NCBI GenBank assembly: GCA_937873555.1 | Contig: CALMWN010000349.1 | Location: 1-19,923 of the forward strand | Direction: 5' to 3' | Length of the DNA stretch: 19,923 bases | DNA from: an uncultured Clostridia bacterium | GTDB lineage: Bacteria; Bacillota; Clostridia; Acetivibrionales; CALMWN01 | Shown here: one piece after another, positions 8,018 to 15,517 of the stretch | Numbering within the stretch: the stretch's first letter is position 1 | How the letters are laid out: every line of letters starts with the position of its first letter | Made by a program: the position numbers and the translations under genes | Notes under the pieces: generated by a model | What the model was told of the DNA's origin: nothing | The model's database searches: none | What the model saw: the letters and a program-made list of their open reading frames with translations, nothing else

Positions 8018-9061
8018 ATGGAAGACAAAACCAACCTGCTTGATTTGTCGGTTGAAGAGATACAGCAGATCTTGTCCGGCATAGGGGCGGAAAAATTCAG
8101 GGCTAAGCAGATTTTTCAATGGCTTGCGAAAGGAATCACATCCATAGATGACATGTCAAACCTTTCAAAAGCTTTTAGAGAGAAATTAAAAGGGATTTCC
8201 CGTATTGGCATGCCCAGGATAAAAAACAAACTGGTTTCAAGGATAGATGGGACTGCAAAGTATTTACTGGAGCTTGAAGACGGAAATGTAATTGAAAGCG
8301 TGCTCATGGATTACAGGCATGGGATTTCCGCATGTATTTCCTCACAGGTTGGCTGCAGGATGGGCTGCAGATTCTGTGCATCTACAGGCATAGGCTTTGA
8401 CAGGAACCTTTCACCTGGGGAAATGCTGGGGCAGATCCTCACCATGCAGTCGGATGGCGGGAAACGGATAGGAAATATTGTGATAATGGGAATTGGTGAA
8501 CCTTTGGATAATTACACCAGTGTTTTGAAGTTCTTGAGACTTGTCAACCATCCTGAAGGCTTGAATATCGGCTACAGGCACATTTCTGTGTCAACCTGCG
8601 GACTTGTTCCGGAAATTATCAAGCTTTCCCAGGAAAACATACCGGTTACACTTTCTATTTCCCTGCACGCCCCAAATGACACTATCAGAGACAAAATCAT
8701 GCCTGTCAACAGGAAGTATTCTATTGACAAAATAATTGAAGCATGTAAGATATATACAGAGGTTTCAAAAAGAAGAATCACTTTTGAGTATGCTTTGATT
8801 TCCGGTGTCAATGACTCCAGGGAGAATGCGATGGAGCTTGGCAGGAAGATCAAGGGCATGCTGTGCCATGTTAACCTTATACCGGTAAATACGGTTGAGG
8901 GTAATGATTTCAGAAAAAGTGCAAGACAGCAGACTGAGGTTTTCAAGGCAATACTCGAAAGATCCGGTATTGAAACTACTGTGAGGCGTGAGCTTGGGAG
9001 CGATATCAGTGCCGCTTGCGGACAGCTTAGGCGCAGTTCTTCCGAAGGCAGAGACAGCTGA
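8018..9061 (+). CDS. rlmN: Dual-specificity rRNA/tRNA adenine-C2 methyltransferase RlmN
   Basis: Radical-SAM enzyme that methylates C2 of A2503 in 23S rRNA and, in studied members, A37 in some tRNAs. The 347 residues contain the [4Fe-4S] motif C113-x3-C117-x2-C120 (CRMGCRFC). Its two mechanistic cysteines are also present: C106, seven residues before the cluster, and C334 in SAACGQL near the C-terminus. GIGEPLDN (158-165) and SLHAPND (215-221) are family signatures. The latter, plus C334 and the lack of a Cfr-like variation that I can see, favours RlmN over the antibiotic-resistance relative Cfr. The ATG at 8018 directly follows the rsmB stop, with AGAGGAGA upstream. It is followed by a 71-nt AT-rich gap before the phosphatase gene. 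Confidence 0.97.
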   Translation: MEDKTNLLDLSVEEIQQILSGIGAEKFRAKQIFQWLAKGITSIDDMSNLSKAFREKLKGISRIGMPRIKNKLVSRIDGTAKYLLELEDGNVIESVLMDYRHGISACISSQVGCRMGCRFCASTGIGFDRNLSPGEMLGQILTMQSDGGKRIGNIVIMGIGEPLDNYTSVLKFLRLVNHPEGLNIGYRHISVSTCGLVPEIIKLSQENIPVTLSISLHAPNDTIRDKIMPVNRKYSIDKIIEACKIYTEVSKRRITFEYALISGVNDSRENAMELGRKIKGMLCHVNLIPVNTVEGNDFRKSARQQTEVFKAILERSGIETTVRRELGSDISAACGQLRRSSSEGRDS

Positions 9062-9132
9062 CAGGGCTTTCAAATCAGATAATATATATTAAATATTGCT
9101 GATGATCTTTGATTTTAAATTAGGGTGATGCT

Positions 9133-9870
9133 ATGTTGAGATTTGGTGTCAGAAGTGACAGGGGAAAAATACGAGAAATAAACGAGGACAGTTGCAATAT
9201 AATAGCGGGTTATCCGGGTGTGCCTGTTTCATTTATAGTTGCAGACGGCATGGGCGGCCACAACTCCGGAGAGATAGCCAGCAAGGCAGCTGTTGACTTT
9301 GCAAGCAACTATATACTGAATTTTCCAGATACTCTGACCGATGAAGAAAGAATTCCCGCCACAATAAAAGAAATCATGACAAAGGCAAATACTGAGGTTT
9401 TTAATCTTTCAAAAGTGGATAAATCCAACTTTGGAATGGGAACCACCCTTATAGTTGCGGTTATATGCAACAAGAAGCTGTTTATAGGACATATAGGAGA
9501 CAGCAGGGTTTATATTGTAAGGGAAGATATGATGGAACGTATAACAACAGACCATTCTTACATAGAGGAATTGTTGAGGAATGGCTCCTTAAAGAAGGAA
9601 GAAGCGGAGAACCATCCCAAAAAGAACATTATAACCCGGGCACTGGGGTGTACCGGTGATATACAGGTGGACATATACAATTGCAATATTAAAGACAACG
9701 ATGTTTTCCTGATTTGTACCGACGGCCTCACAAATATGTTAAGTGAGGAAGAAATAAAGAAGATGATTGAAGCCATAGACGATCCTGGACTTTTGTGTGA
9801 AAAGCTTGTCGAAGCTGCCAACGAAAAAGGTGGAGAGGACAATATCACAGTAATAGTATTTAAGAATTAA
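9133..9870 (+). CDS. prpC: PP2C-family protein serine/threonine phosphatase
   Basis: Metal-dependent (Mn2+/Mg2+) phosphatase that reverses phosphorylation by the PASTA kinase encoded next to it. The 245-residue length is that of the minimal bacterial PP2C (PrpC/Stp). Motifs in order are RGKIREINEDS (10-20, with D19), VADGMGGHNSGE (36-47, with metal ligand D38), GHIGDSRVY (119-127), CTDGLTNML (195-203, with D197) and GGEDNITV (233-240, with D236). These supply the expected metal-binding aspartates. There is no membrane segment, so it should be cytosolic. The ATG at 9133 has AGGGTGATG shortly upstream. The phosphatase-then-kinase order, 91 nt apart, is the same as in B. subtilis prpC-prkC and many Firmicutes. 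Substrates are not visible from sequence, though RsgA in the same operon is a known PrkC target in B. subtilis. Confidence 0.96.
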   Translation: MLRFGVRSDRGKIREINEDSCNIIAGYPGVPVSFIVADGMGGHNSGEIASKAAVDFASNYILNFPDTLTDEERIPATIKEIMTKANTEVFNLSKVDKSNFGMGTTLIVAVICNKKLFIGHIGDSRVYIVREDMMERITTDHSYIEELLRNGSLKKEEAENHPKKNIITRALGCTGDIQVDIYNCNIKDNDVFLICTDGLTNMLSEEEIKKMIEAIDDPGLLCEKLVEAANEKGGEDNITVIVFKN

Positions 9871-9961
9871 AAAGCTGATTGAAAAACATTTTTGGCTTGC
9901 AGGTTTAAAACCCATACCTCAAAGCTTTACTGCAGCTTTCAATTAAAATTGAGGTGTTTGT

Positions 9962-11899
9962 ATGGAAGGACAAGTTCTTGGAAACAGGTATGAATTAATA
10001 GAAAAAATAGGCGGCGGAGGGATGGCTCTGGTCTATAAGGCCAGATGCAGACTTCTTAACAGGTTTGTTGCTATCAAGATTTTAAGGCCGGAATTCACCA
10101 ACGATGAGGAATTTGTAAAACGGTTCAGGATCGAAGCGCAATCCGTAGCAAGCCTTTCACACCCTAATATCGTGTCAATATATGATGTCGGTCATGAAGG
10201 TGATATCCATTATATCGTAATGGAATATGTACAGGGTATCACGCTGAAGGAGTATATATCCAAAAAAGGTGCCCTTGAGAGCAAAGAGGCAGTGAATATC
10301 GCAATCCAGATATGTTCCGCAATTGAACATGCTCATATGAATAATATAGTTCACAGGGATATAAAACCGCATAATATCCTGCTTACCAGGGACGGAATAG
10401 CAAAGGTCACTGACTTTGGGATTGCAAGGGCTGTTTCATCCACTACCATAACCATGGTAGGCAGTACTATCGGTTCTGTGCATTACTTTTCTCCAGAGCA
10501 GGCGAGGGGGGGATATACCGATGAAAAATCAGATTTATATTCACTTGGTATTGCCCTTTATGAAATGGTTACGGGAAGGGTCCCGTTTGATGGGGAAACT
10601 CCGGTCGCAGTTGCATTGAAACACATTCAGACTCCGGCACAGGAACCTGTTTTGATGGACAGTAATATTCCCAAAAGTGTCAATGACATAATAATGAAAG
10701 CAATAAAAAAAGAGCAGAATAAAAGGTATCAGACAGCTTCGGAAATGCTCGGAGACCTTTACAGATCCCTTAAGGAGCCGGATGGCGGCTTTGTGGAAAT
10801 CAATGAATCCGATAATTCTCCGACAAGAAGGGTACGTGCGATACAGAATGAGAATTTGCTTATAAAGGATGATCCCTCAATGAAGGATGACGAAAGAAAA
10901 AGCAAAAAGAATGAAAGGCTTACAATCTGGCTTGCTGCATTGATGTCAGTCATTCTTATAGGGGTTTTTGTTTATGTCGGCTACCGGGTCGTCACTTCAA
11001 CAGGGAGCAGCGAGATTAAGGACAAGGATTTTGTGCTGGAGAATTATGCAGGCAGGAATTTCTATGACGTTAAAAAAGAACTTGAAGCCATGAAAATACA
11101 AGTGAAGGACGCTAAGAAGAAGTACGACGACAAGTACGGGAAAGATATGATAATCACTCAAAGCCCTGCCGCAGGGAGCAAGATGAAGATTGGCGGATAT
11201 AATTCCATAGAGTTTGAAATAAGTGACGGTCCAAACCTTATAAAGCTGGTGGACTTGAAAAATACAGACTACCGCATTGCAGAAGGAAAGATAAACGAAC
11301 TTGGGCTGATTGCGAGCGTTACCGATGAATTCAGCGATACAGTGGCAACCGGCAGGGTAATCAGAACGGATCCTCCGGCAAATGAGGAAGTGAAATCGGG
11401 CTCCGTTGTGACAATATATAAAAGCAAGGGCCCTGAAGTCAAGCAGACGGAAGTGCCGAACCTTATAGGTAAGAACAGGTCGGAAGCTCTGAAGCTGTTG
11501 TCAGATGCAAAACTGGTTACGGGGAAAATAACTCCTCCGGACAGTGTAAACTTCATTATAAGAATAATCAGGCAGGACCCGCCTCCAAAGTCTTCCGTGG
11601 CAGAGGGAAGTGCCGTGGATATTGAATTCGAGAATGATGTCAGCCAGAGGCGGCTTGTTATAAGAAAGGTAAATCTGACAGATCCGCAGAACTACAGTGA
11701 CAAAATAAAAGTTCTGGTTGAGATAACGCCTTCGGATACCGGAAAAGTTGAAACGCTTATGAGTGGATACAAGGACAAAAAGGAATTTCCCTTAAGCATA
11801 TCCATACCGGTACCTGATAAAGGCTCCAGCAAAGTGCGCATATACTTTAACGACAAACTCTATGTGCCAGAGTTTACGGAGGAATCTCCAGGGAGGTAG
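9962..11899 (+). CDS. prkC: PASTA-domain serine/threonine protein kinase
   Basis: Membrane receptor kinase that senses cell-wall fragments or lipid II through external PASTA repeats. The 645 residues divide into a kinase domain, linker, single membrane helix and extracellular part. Kinase motifs are the glycine loop IGGGGMALVY (16-25), catalytic lysine K39, HRDIKPHN (131-138, D133), DFG (151-153) and SPEQARG (177-183). The activation loop is threonine-rich (T161, T162, T164, T169), where family members autophosphorylate. The membrane helix is at about 321-343. Three PASTA-like repeats follow at about 356-421, 423-489 and 496-557, then an 85-residue C-terminal domain I do not recognise. The ATG at 9962 has GAGGTG 6 nt upstream. 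By analogy with B. subtilis it may control germination, growth or wall metabolism. Confidence 0.96.
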   Translation: MEGQVLGNRYELIEKIGGGGMALVYKARCRLLNRFVAIKILRPEFTNDEEFVKRFRIEAQSVASLSHPNIVSIYDVGHEGDIHYIVMEYVQGITLKEYISKKGALESKEAVNIAIQICSAIEHAHMNNIVHRDIKPHNILLTRDGIAKVTDFGIARAVSSTTITMVGSTIGSVHYFSPEQARGGYTDEKSDLYSLGIALYEMVTGRVPFDGETPVAVALKHIQTPAQEPVLMDSNIPKSVNDIIMKAIKKEQNKRYQTASEMLGDLYRSLKEPDGGFVEINESDNSPTRRVRAIQNENLLIKDDPSMKDDERKSKKNERLTIWLAALMSVILIGVFVYVGYRVVTSTGSSEIKDKDFVLENYAGRNFYDVKKELEAMKIQVKDAKKKYDDKYGKDMIITQSPAAGSKMKIGGYNSIEFEISDGPNLIKLVDLKNTDYRIAEGKINELGLIASVTDEFSDTVATGRVIRTDPPANEEVKSGSVVTIYKSKGPEVKQTEVPNLIGKNRSEALKLLSDAKLVTGKITPPDSVNFIIRIIRQDPPPKSSVAEGSAVDIEFENDVSQRRLVIRKVNLTDPQNYSDKIKVLVEITPSDTGKVETLMSGYKDKKEFPLSISIPVPDKGSSKVRIYFNDKLYVPEFTEESPGR

Positions 11900-11904
11900 G
11901 AAAT

Positions 11905-12795
11905 TTGCCATCGGGCATCATTATAAAAGGAATCGGGGGATTTTATTACGTAAAAACCCAGGATGGGCTCTTTGAGTGCAAACCGAGAGGAATATTCCGC
12001 AAGAGTGATATTACCCCTCTCCCGGGGGATAAGGTTTCCATAACCGTAATTGATGAATCCAGGAAACTGGGGAATATTGATGAAATAAAGCCGAGAGAAA
12101 CATTTCTGATCAGGCCTGCCGTTGCGAATATAAATCAGGTTGCAGTTGTGCTGGCTGTCAGGTCTCCTGCCCCTGATCTCGTTCTGATGGATAAGCTGTT
12201 GATTACAGCCGAGCTTAAAGGCATAGATGCTGTAATTTGCTTAAACAAGATAGACCTTGATACCGAAGGAGTCTGCAGTATAATCTCCGAAGAATACAAG
12301 AAGGCAAATTACAGGGTAGTGGAATTGAGTTCCAAAGCCAATAAGGGCTTTGATTTTCTGCATGAAGTTTTATGTGGCAGGATAACAGTATTTGCCGGAC
12401 AATCAGGGGTCGGTAAATCGACAATTTTAAACAGGATACTGAATTCGTGGGTAATGGAAACAGGGGATGTGAGCAGGAAAATCGAGAGGGGAAGGCACAC
12501 CACCCGTCATGCAGAACTGCTGGAACTGGAGTGCGGGGGTTATGTGGTAGATACACCGGGTTTCAGCTCATTTGAGCTAACGGATATATCACATGACGAA
12601 CTGGAAAGATATTACCGCGAGTTCAGTGATTTTGTATACAAATGCAGGTTTTCACACTGCAGCCATGTAAGCGAACCGGGATGCTGCGTGAAAGAGGCTC
12701 TTGCCAGCGGGCTTATCAGCCACGGCAGGTATGAGAGGTATGTTCAAGTGTACAATACATTGAAAGAGAAGTATGACAATATATATAAAAAATGA
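11905..12795 (+). CDS. rsgA: Ribosome small-subunit-dependent GTPase RsgA
   Basis: Circularly permuted GTPase (YjeQ/CpgA) that checks late maturation of the 30S ribosomal subunit. The 296-residue protein has an N-terminal OB-fold (about 1-68). The motifs then come in permuted order: G4 NKID (114-117), G1 GQSGVGKS (165-172), the RHTTRH switch (197-202) and G3 DTPGF (216-220). The C-terminal zinc knuckle has ligands C247, C252, H254 and C260, the normal spacing. The start is TTG at 11905, with GGGAGGT about 9 nt upstream, overlapping the end of prkC; only 5 nt separate the genes. The close coupling to prkC fits the known phosphorylation of CpgA by PrkC in B. subtilis. The stop at 12793-12795 lies 17 nt before the preferred rpe start. 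Confidence 0.97.
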   Translation: MPSGIIIKGIGGFYYVKTQDGLFECKPRGIFRKSDITPLPGDKVSITVIDESRKLGNIDEIKPRETFLIRPAVANINQVAVVLAVRSPAPDLVLMDKLLITAELKGIDAVICLNKIDLDTEGVCSIISEEYKKANYRVVELSSKANKGFDFLHEVLCGRITVFAGQSGVGKSTILNRILNSWVMETGDVSRKIERGRHTTRHAELLELECGGYVVDTPGFSSFELTDISHDELERYYREFSDFVYKCRFSHCSHVSEPGCCVKEALASGLISHGRYERYVQVYNTLKEKYDNIYKK

Positions 12796-12812
12796 TTAAA
12801 GGCGGGGTAAAA

Positions 12813-13487
12813 ATGATTAAAATTGCACCATCGTTGTTGTCGGCGGATTTTGCAAAACTGGGGGAGGAAATAAAGAAGGTTGAGCACGCAGGTGCAGATT
12901 TGATACATATAGATGTGATGGATGGGCATTTTGTACCGAACATAACAATAGGACCTCCTGTTGTAAAGTCCCTTAGACTGGTTACAAGCCTTAAATTTGA
13001 TGTCCATCTGATGATATCGAATCCGGCAGACTATATTGACGGCTTTATTGATGCAGGAGCGGATATAATTACCGTGCATGCCGAGAGCTGCATTCATTTG
13101 AACAGGGTGATCCAAAGTATCAAGCAAAGGGGTAAAAAGGCCTCAGTAGCCTTAAATCCCGCAACGCCGCTGTCGGCACTCGATTGTATATTGGGCGATG
13201 TGGATATGATTCTCCTTATGACAGTGAATCCGGGCTTTGGAGGCCAGACTTATATTGAATCCATGACCGAAAAAATACGGGAATTAAAAAACATCATTAC
13301 TGAAAGAAAGCTTGATGTGGATATAGAAATTGACGGAGGGATAGACATCAATAATATATTCAAGGTTACAAAGGCCGGTGCAAACGTTATTGTTTCCGGC
13401 TCAACCATATTCAATGCAGTAAATACCAGACAGATGATCAAGGAACTTAAGGAAAAGGCGTTCGATGAGGATAAGCTGGAGTTTTAA
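12813..13487 (+). CDS. rpe: Ribulose-5-phosphate 3-epimerase
   Basis: Interconverts ribulose-5-phosphate and xylulose-5-phosphate in the pentose phosphate pathway. From ATG 12813 it is 224 residues, normal for this TIM-barrel enzyme. Catalytic and metal residues are visible: S10 in PSLLSADF, H32 and D34 in HIDVMDGHFVPN, H65 in DVHLM and D174 in EIDGGI. The phosphate-binding elements NPGFGGQ (139-145) and VSGSTIF (194-200) are intact. An upstream in-frame ATG at 12792 overlaps the rsgA stop but would add MIKGGVK ahead of the usual MIKIAPSLLS start, and it lies before the GGCGGGG site, so I prefer 12813. The position between rsgA and thiN is the same as in B. subtilis. A metabolic reason for the link with ribosome assembly genes is not evident. 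Confidence 0.96.
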   Translation: MIKIAPSLLSADFAKLGEEIKKVEHAGADLIHIDVMDGHFVPNITIGPPVVKSLRLVTSLKFDVHLMISNPADYIDGFIDAGADIITVHAESCIHLNRVIQSIKQRGKKASVALNPATPLSALDCILGDVDMILLMTVNPGFGGQTYIESMTEKIRELKNIITERKLDVDIEIDGGIDINNIFKVTKAGANVIVSGSTIFNAVNTRQMIKELKEKAFDEDKLEF

Positions 13488-13498
13488 GCTGGTGTTGA

Positions 13499-14137
13499 AT
13501 GATGACAGGGATTATTATCGGCAATGGAAGTATAGAGGACTATTCATATTATAAAAAGTACACTGTACAGGCGGATTTGATCATATGTGCCGACGGCGGG
13601 GCCAACCATGCGCTGAAGCTGGGTATAAAACCGGACCTGCTGATGGGGGATTTTGATTCAATTTCCAAAGATATCATGGAGTATTATATCGGGCTTGGGA
13701 TTGAAATAGTCAAATTTCCACCCAAGAAGGACATGACGGATACCGAACTGGCTGTGAATACTGCCATACAAAAGGGCTGTGACCGGATAATCCTGATCGG
13801 TTGTGTCGGCACACGGCTGGATCATTCGCTGGCCAACATTTTCATGTTGAAAACCATGCTGGATAAGAAAATAAGCTGTATAATAGCAAATGAGTACAAT
13901 GAAATTACACTGATAAAGGATAAAATTTCCCTAACACGGGAAGAAGGTGCTAAAGTTACCCTCCTGCCGCTGACTGAAAGGGTGGAGGGAGTCAGCACAA
14001 AGGGACTGTATTATCAGCTGGATAATGCAACCATGGGGCTGGGATGGACCTGGGGAGTAAGCAATGAATTTTCAGCGGAAACTGCAGAGATTACAATCAA
14101 AAGCGGTATGCTGCTGGTAATCAAATCAAGGGATTGA
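13499..14137 (+). CDS. thiN: Thiamine pyrophosphokinase
   Basis: Transfers pyrophosphate from ATP to thiamine, giving thiamine diphosphate for salvage. The 212-residue protein carries the family signatures ADGGANH (31-37), GDFDS (50-54), KKDMTDTE (76-83) and GTRLDHSLAN (104-113), which hold the acidic metal- and ATP-binding residues. The C-terminal half forms the thiamine-binding beta domain. It ends the plus-strand cluster, starting 11 nt after rpe. Two ATGs in tandem (13499 and 13502) are possible and I cannot choose between them; the ribosome site is weak (GGTG). No TPP riboswitch is seen upstream, so it is probably expressed with the operon. In B. subtilis spoVM and rpmB follow thiN, but here a convergent aminotransferase does. 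Confidence 0.94.
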   Translation: MMTGIIIGNGSIEDYSYYKKYTVQADLIICADGGANHALKLGIKPDLLMGDFDSISKDIMEYYIGLGIEIVKFPPKKDMTDTELAVNTAIQKGCDRIILIGCVGTRLDHSLANIFMLKTMLDKKISCIIANEYNEITLIKDKISLTREEGAKVTLLPLTERVEGVSTKGLYYQLDNATMGLGWTWGVSNEFSAETAEITIKSGMLLVIKSRD

Positions 14138-14195
14138 TAAAGTTTTCAAAGTATCCAGCCTTTCAAACTTTTCCATAAATTGTTGCAGCGCTAAA

Positions 14196-14223
14196 AAGGT
14201 CCGCCTGATTGCAGGCGGACCTT
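14196..14223 (-). terminator. Strong hairpin terminator between convergent genes
   Basis: Perfect 12-bp stem AAGGTCCGCCTG / CAGGCGGACCTT with a 4-nt loop (ATTG). On the minus strand it is followed by TTTTT (complement of 14193-14197), the right polarity to end the aminotransferase gene 17 nt beyond its stop. On the plus strand the tail (GTAAAATC) is not T-rich, although such a stable stem could still slow polymerase coming from thiN. Confidence 0.85.
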
Positions 14224-14239
14224 GTAAAATCCTGGTCTT

Positions 14240-15427
14240 TTATATCAACTTATATTCCTTTGCAATAGCTTCAAAAGCAGGAATAGAATTTTTGACGGTA
14301 TCTATACTGACGCAGTAAGCAATACGGAAATATCCCGGTGCGCCGAAGCCACTTCCAGGTACAAGCAGAAGACCGTATTTTACTGCACTTTTCACAAAGG
14401 AAACATCATCTTCTATGGGTGATTTGGGGAACAGATAGAATGCGCCCTCAGGTTTAACGCAAGTAAAACCATACTTAATCAGGTTATTATACAGCATGTC
14501 ACGTCTGACCTTGTATATTTCAGTATCGACAACTTCATCAAGTGATTCCGCAATAACCTTTTGGAATATTGAAGGTGCATTTACATAGCCAAGCGTCCTG
14601 TTGGCAAAAACCATTGCATCCACCATAAGGCTGACATCCTTAATACCAGGATTAACAGCAATGTATCCGATTCTCTCTCCAGGCAGTGATAGTGATTTGC
14701 TGTAAGAATTCACGATCAGAGAGTTAGTGAATATGTTCAGAAGATTTGGTATTTTGACACCATCGTAAACCAACTTGTTATATGGTTCATCGGAAATTAC
14801 AAATATTGTGGAGTTATATTCCTTCTCTTTTGCATCGACAACCTCTGCCATCTTTTTAAGATTTTCTTCACTGTATACCACCCCGGTAGGATTGTTCGGA
14901 GTGTTGACTATTATTGCCTTGGTACGGGAAGAAATTGCGTTTTTCAATGCCTCAACGTCAGGTTGAAAAGAGTCGGGGATAGTGTTTACTTTTACAATTT
15001 TACCACCATGGTTTTCAATATAAAAATTGTATTCTACAAAAAAAGGCGTCAGAACAATAACTTCTTCACCCGGGTTTAAAATGGTTTTAAGGATGACATT
15101 CAAACCGCCTGCAGCACCACATGTCATTATAATGTGTTCCTGGGTAAGAGAAAGCCCTGTTTCATGGTTTGTTTTCTTTGCAATCTTTTCACGTACATCC
15201 GGATAGCCTGCATTGCTCATGTATTTATGTATTCCGGGTGTTTCTTCAAGTACGAATTTTTTGAGAATCTCTCTGACTGCAGCAGGCGGTTCCGGGTCGG
15301 GATTCCCCAGTGTAAAATCGAACACCTTATCCGCTCCCATCGCTTGACGGAGCCTGGCTCCCTCTTCAAACATTGCACGGATCCAGGAGCCGTTTCTGAG
15401 GTTTTGGACTATTTTTTCCGAAAGCAT
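14240..15427 (-). CDS. Class I PLP-dependent aminotransferase (aspartate aminotransferase-like)
   Basis: Fold-type I aminotransferase of 395 residues, near the usual length. Cofactor and substrate residues are visible: NTPNNPTG (175-182, with N179), SDEPY (212-216, with D213 contacting the pyridine nitrogen and Y216), Schiff-base lysine K244 in SYSKSLSLPGERIGY, R252 binding phosphate, and R368 in FRIAYC for the substrate carboxylate. A CGAAGG-type loop binding PLP phosphate appears as CGAAGG at 103-108. The family includes aspartate and aromatic aminotransferases, and the amino-donor preference cannot be read from sequence. The start ATG at 15427 has GGAGG 7-8 nt upstream on the minus strand. 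It lies downstream of rqcH with its own promoter-like sequence, and it is closed by the hairpin at 14196-14223. Nothing links it functionally to its neighbours. Confidence 0.93.
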   Translation of the reverse strand: MLSEKIVQNLRNGSWIRAMFEEGARLRQAMGADKVFDFTLGNPDPEPPAAVREILKKFVLEETPGIHKYMSNAGYPDVREKIAKKTNHETGLSLTQEHIIMTCGAAGGLNVILKTILNPGEEVIVLTPFFVEYNFYIENHGGKIVKVNTIPDSFQPDVEALKNAISSRTKAIIVNTPNNPTGVVYSEENLKKMAEVVDAKEKEYNSTIFVISDEPYNKLVYDGVKIPNLLNIFTNSLIVNSYSKSLSLPGERIGYIAVNPGIKDVSLMVDAMVFANRTLGYVNAPSIFQKVIAESLDEVVDTEIYKVRRDMLYNNLIKYGFTCVKPEGAFYLFPKSPIEDDVSFVKSAVKYGLLLVPGSGFGAPGYFRIAYCVSIDTVKNSIPAFEAIAKEYKLI

Positions 15428-15477
15428 TATGTTAGCCTCCTTTATTTAAATATTGTTTTATTCATTATTAAATTATA

Positions 15478-15506
15478 ATCTTATAATATTAGCCTTCGAA
15501 TAACAA
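15478..15506 (-). promoter_or_regulatory. Putative promoter of the aminotransferase gene
   Basis: Reading the minus strand: TTGTTA (15506-15501), a 17-nt spacer, then TAAGAT (15483-15478), with a TATAAT immediately after (15477-15472) that could serve instead. The leader to the start codon at 15427 would be about 45 nt. The region is very AT-rich, so the exact hexamers are uncertain. Confidence 0.4.
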
Positions 15507-15517
15507 GGCATAAATAA

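Noticed and set aside
7300..8082. Minus-strand open frame of 260 codons opposite rsmB
   Set aside because: It is fully antisense to rsmB and the start of rlmN, both with intact active sites; its serine-rich, low-complexity translation marks a shadow frame.
8018..9061. Possibility that the radical-SAM gene is the resistance gene cfr
   Set aside because: Its place directly after rsmB in the conserved cluster, its 347-residue length and RlmN-type motifs fit the housekeeping enzyme.
9871..9939. Inverted repeat AAAGCTG (9871-9877) and CAGCTTT (9933-9939) between prpC and prkC
   Set aside because: The 7-bp arms are 55 nt apart with no supporting stem extension or T run, so neither a terminator nor a riboswitch is supported.
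15486..15506. Possible rqcH terminator, GCCTT/AAGGC around a short loop
   Set aside because: Only 5 bp of stem and no T-tract follow on the minus strand. The region is better explained as a promoter for the aminotransferase gene.
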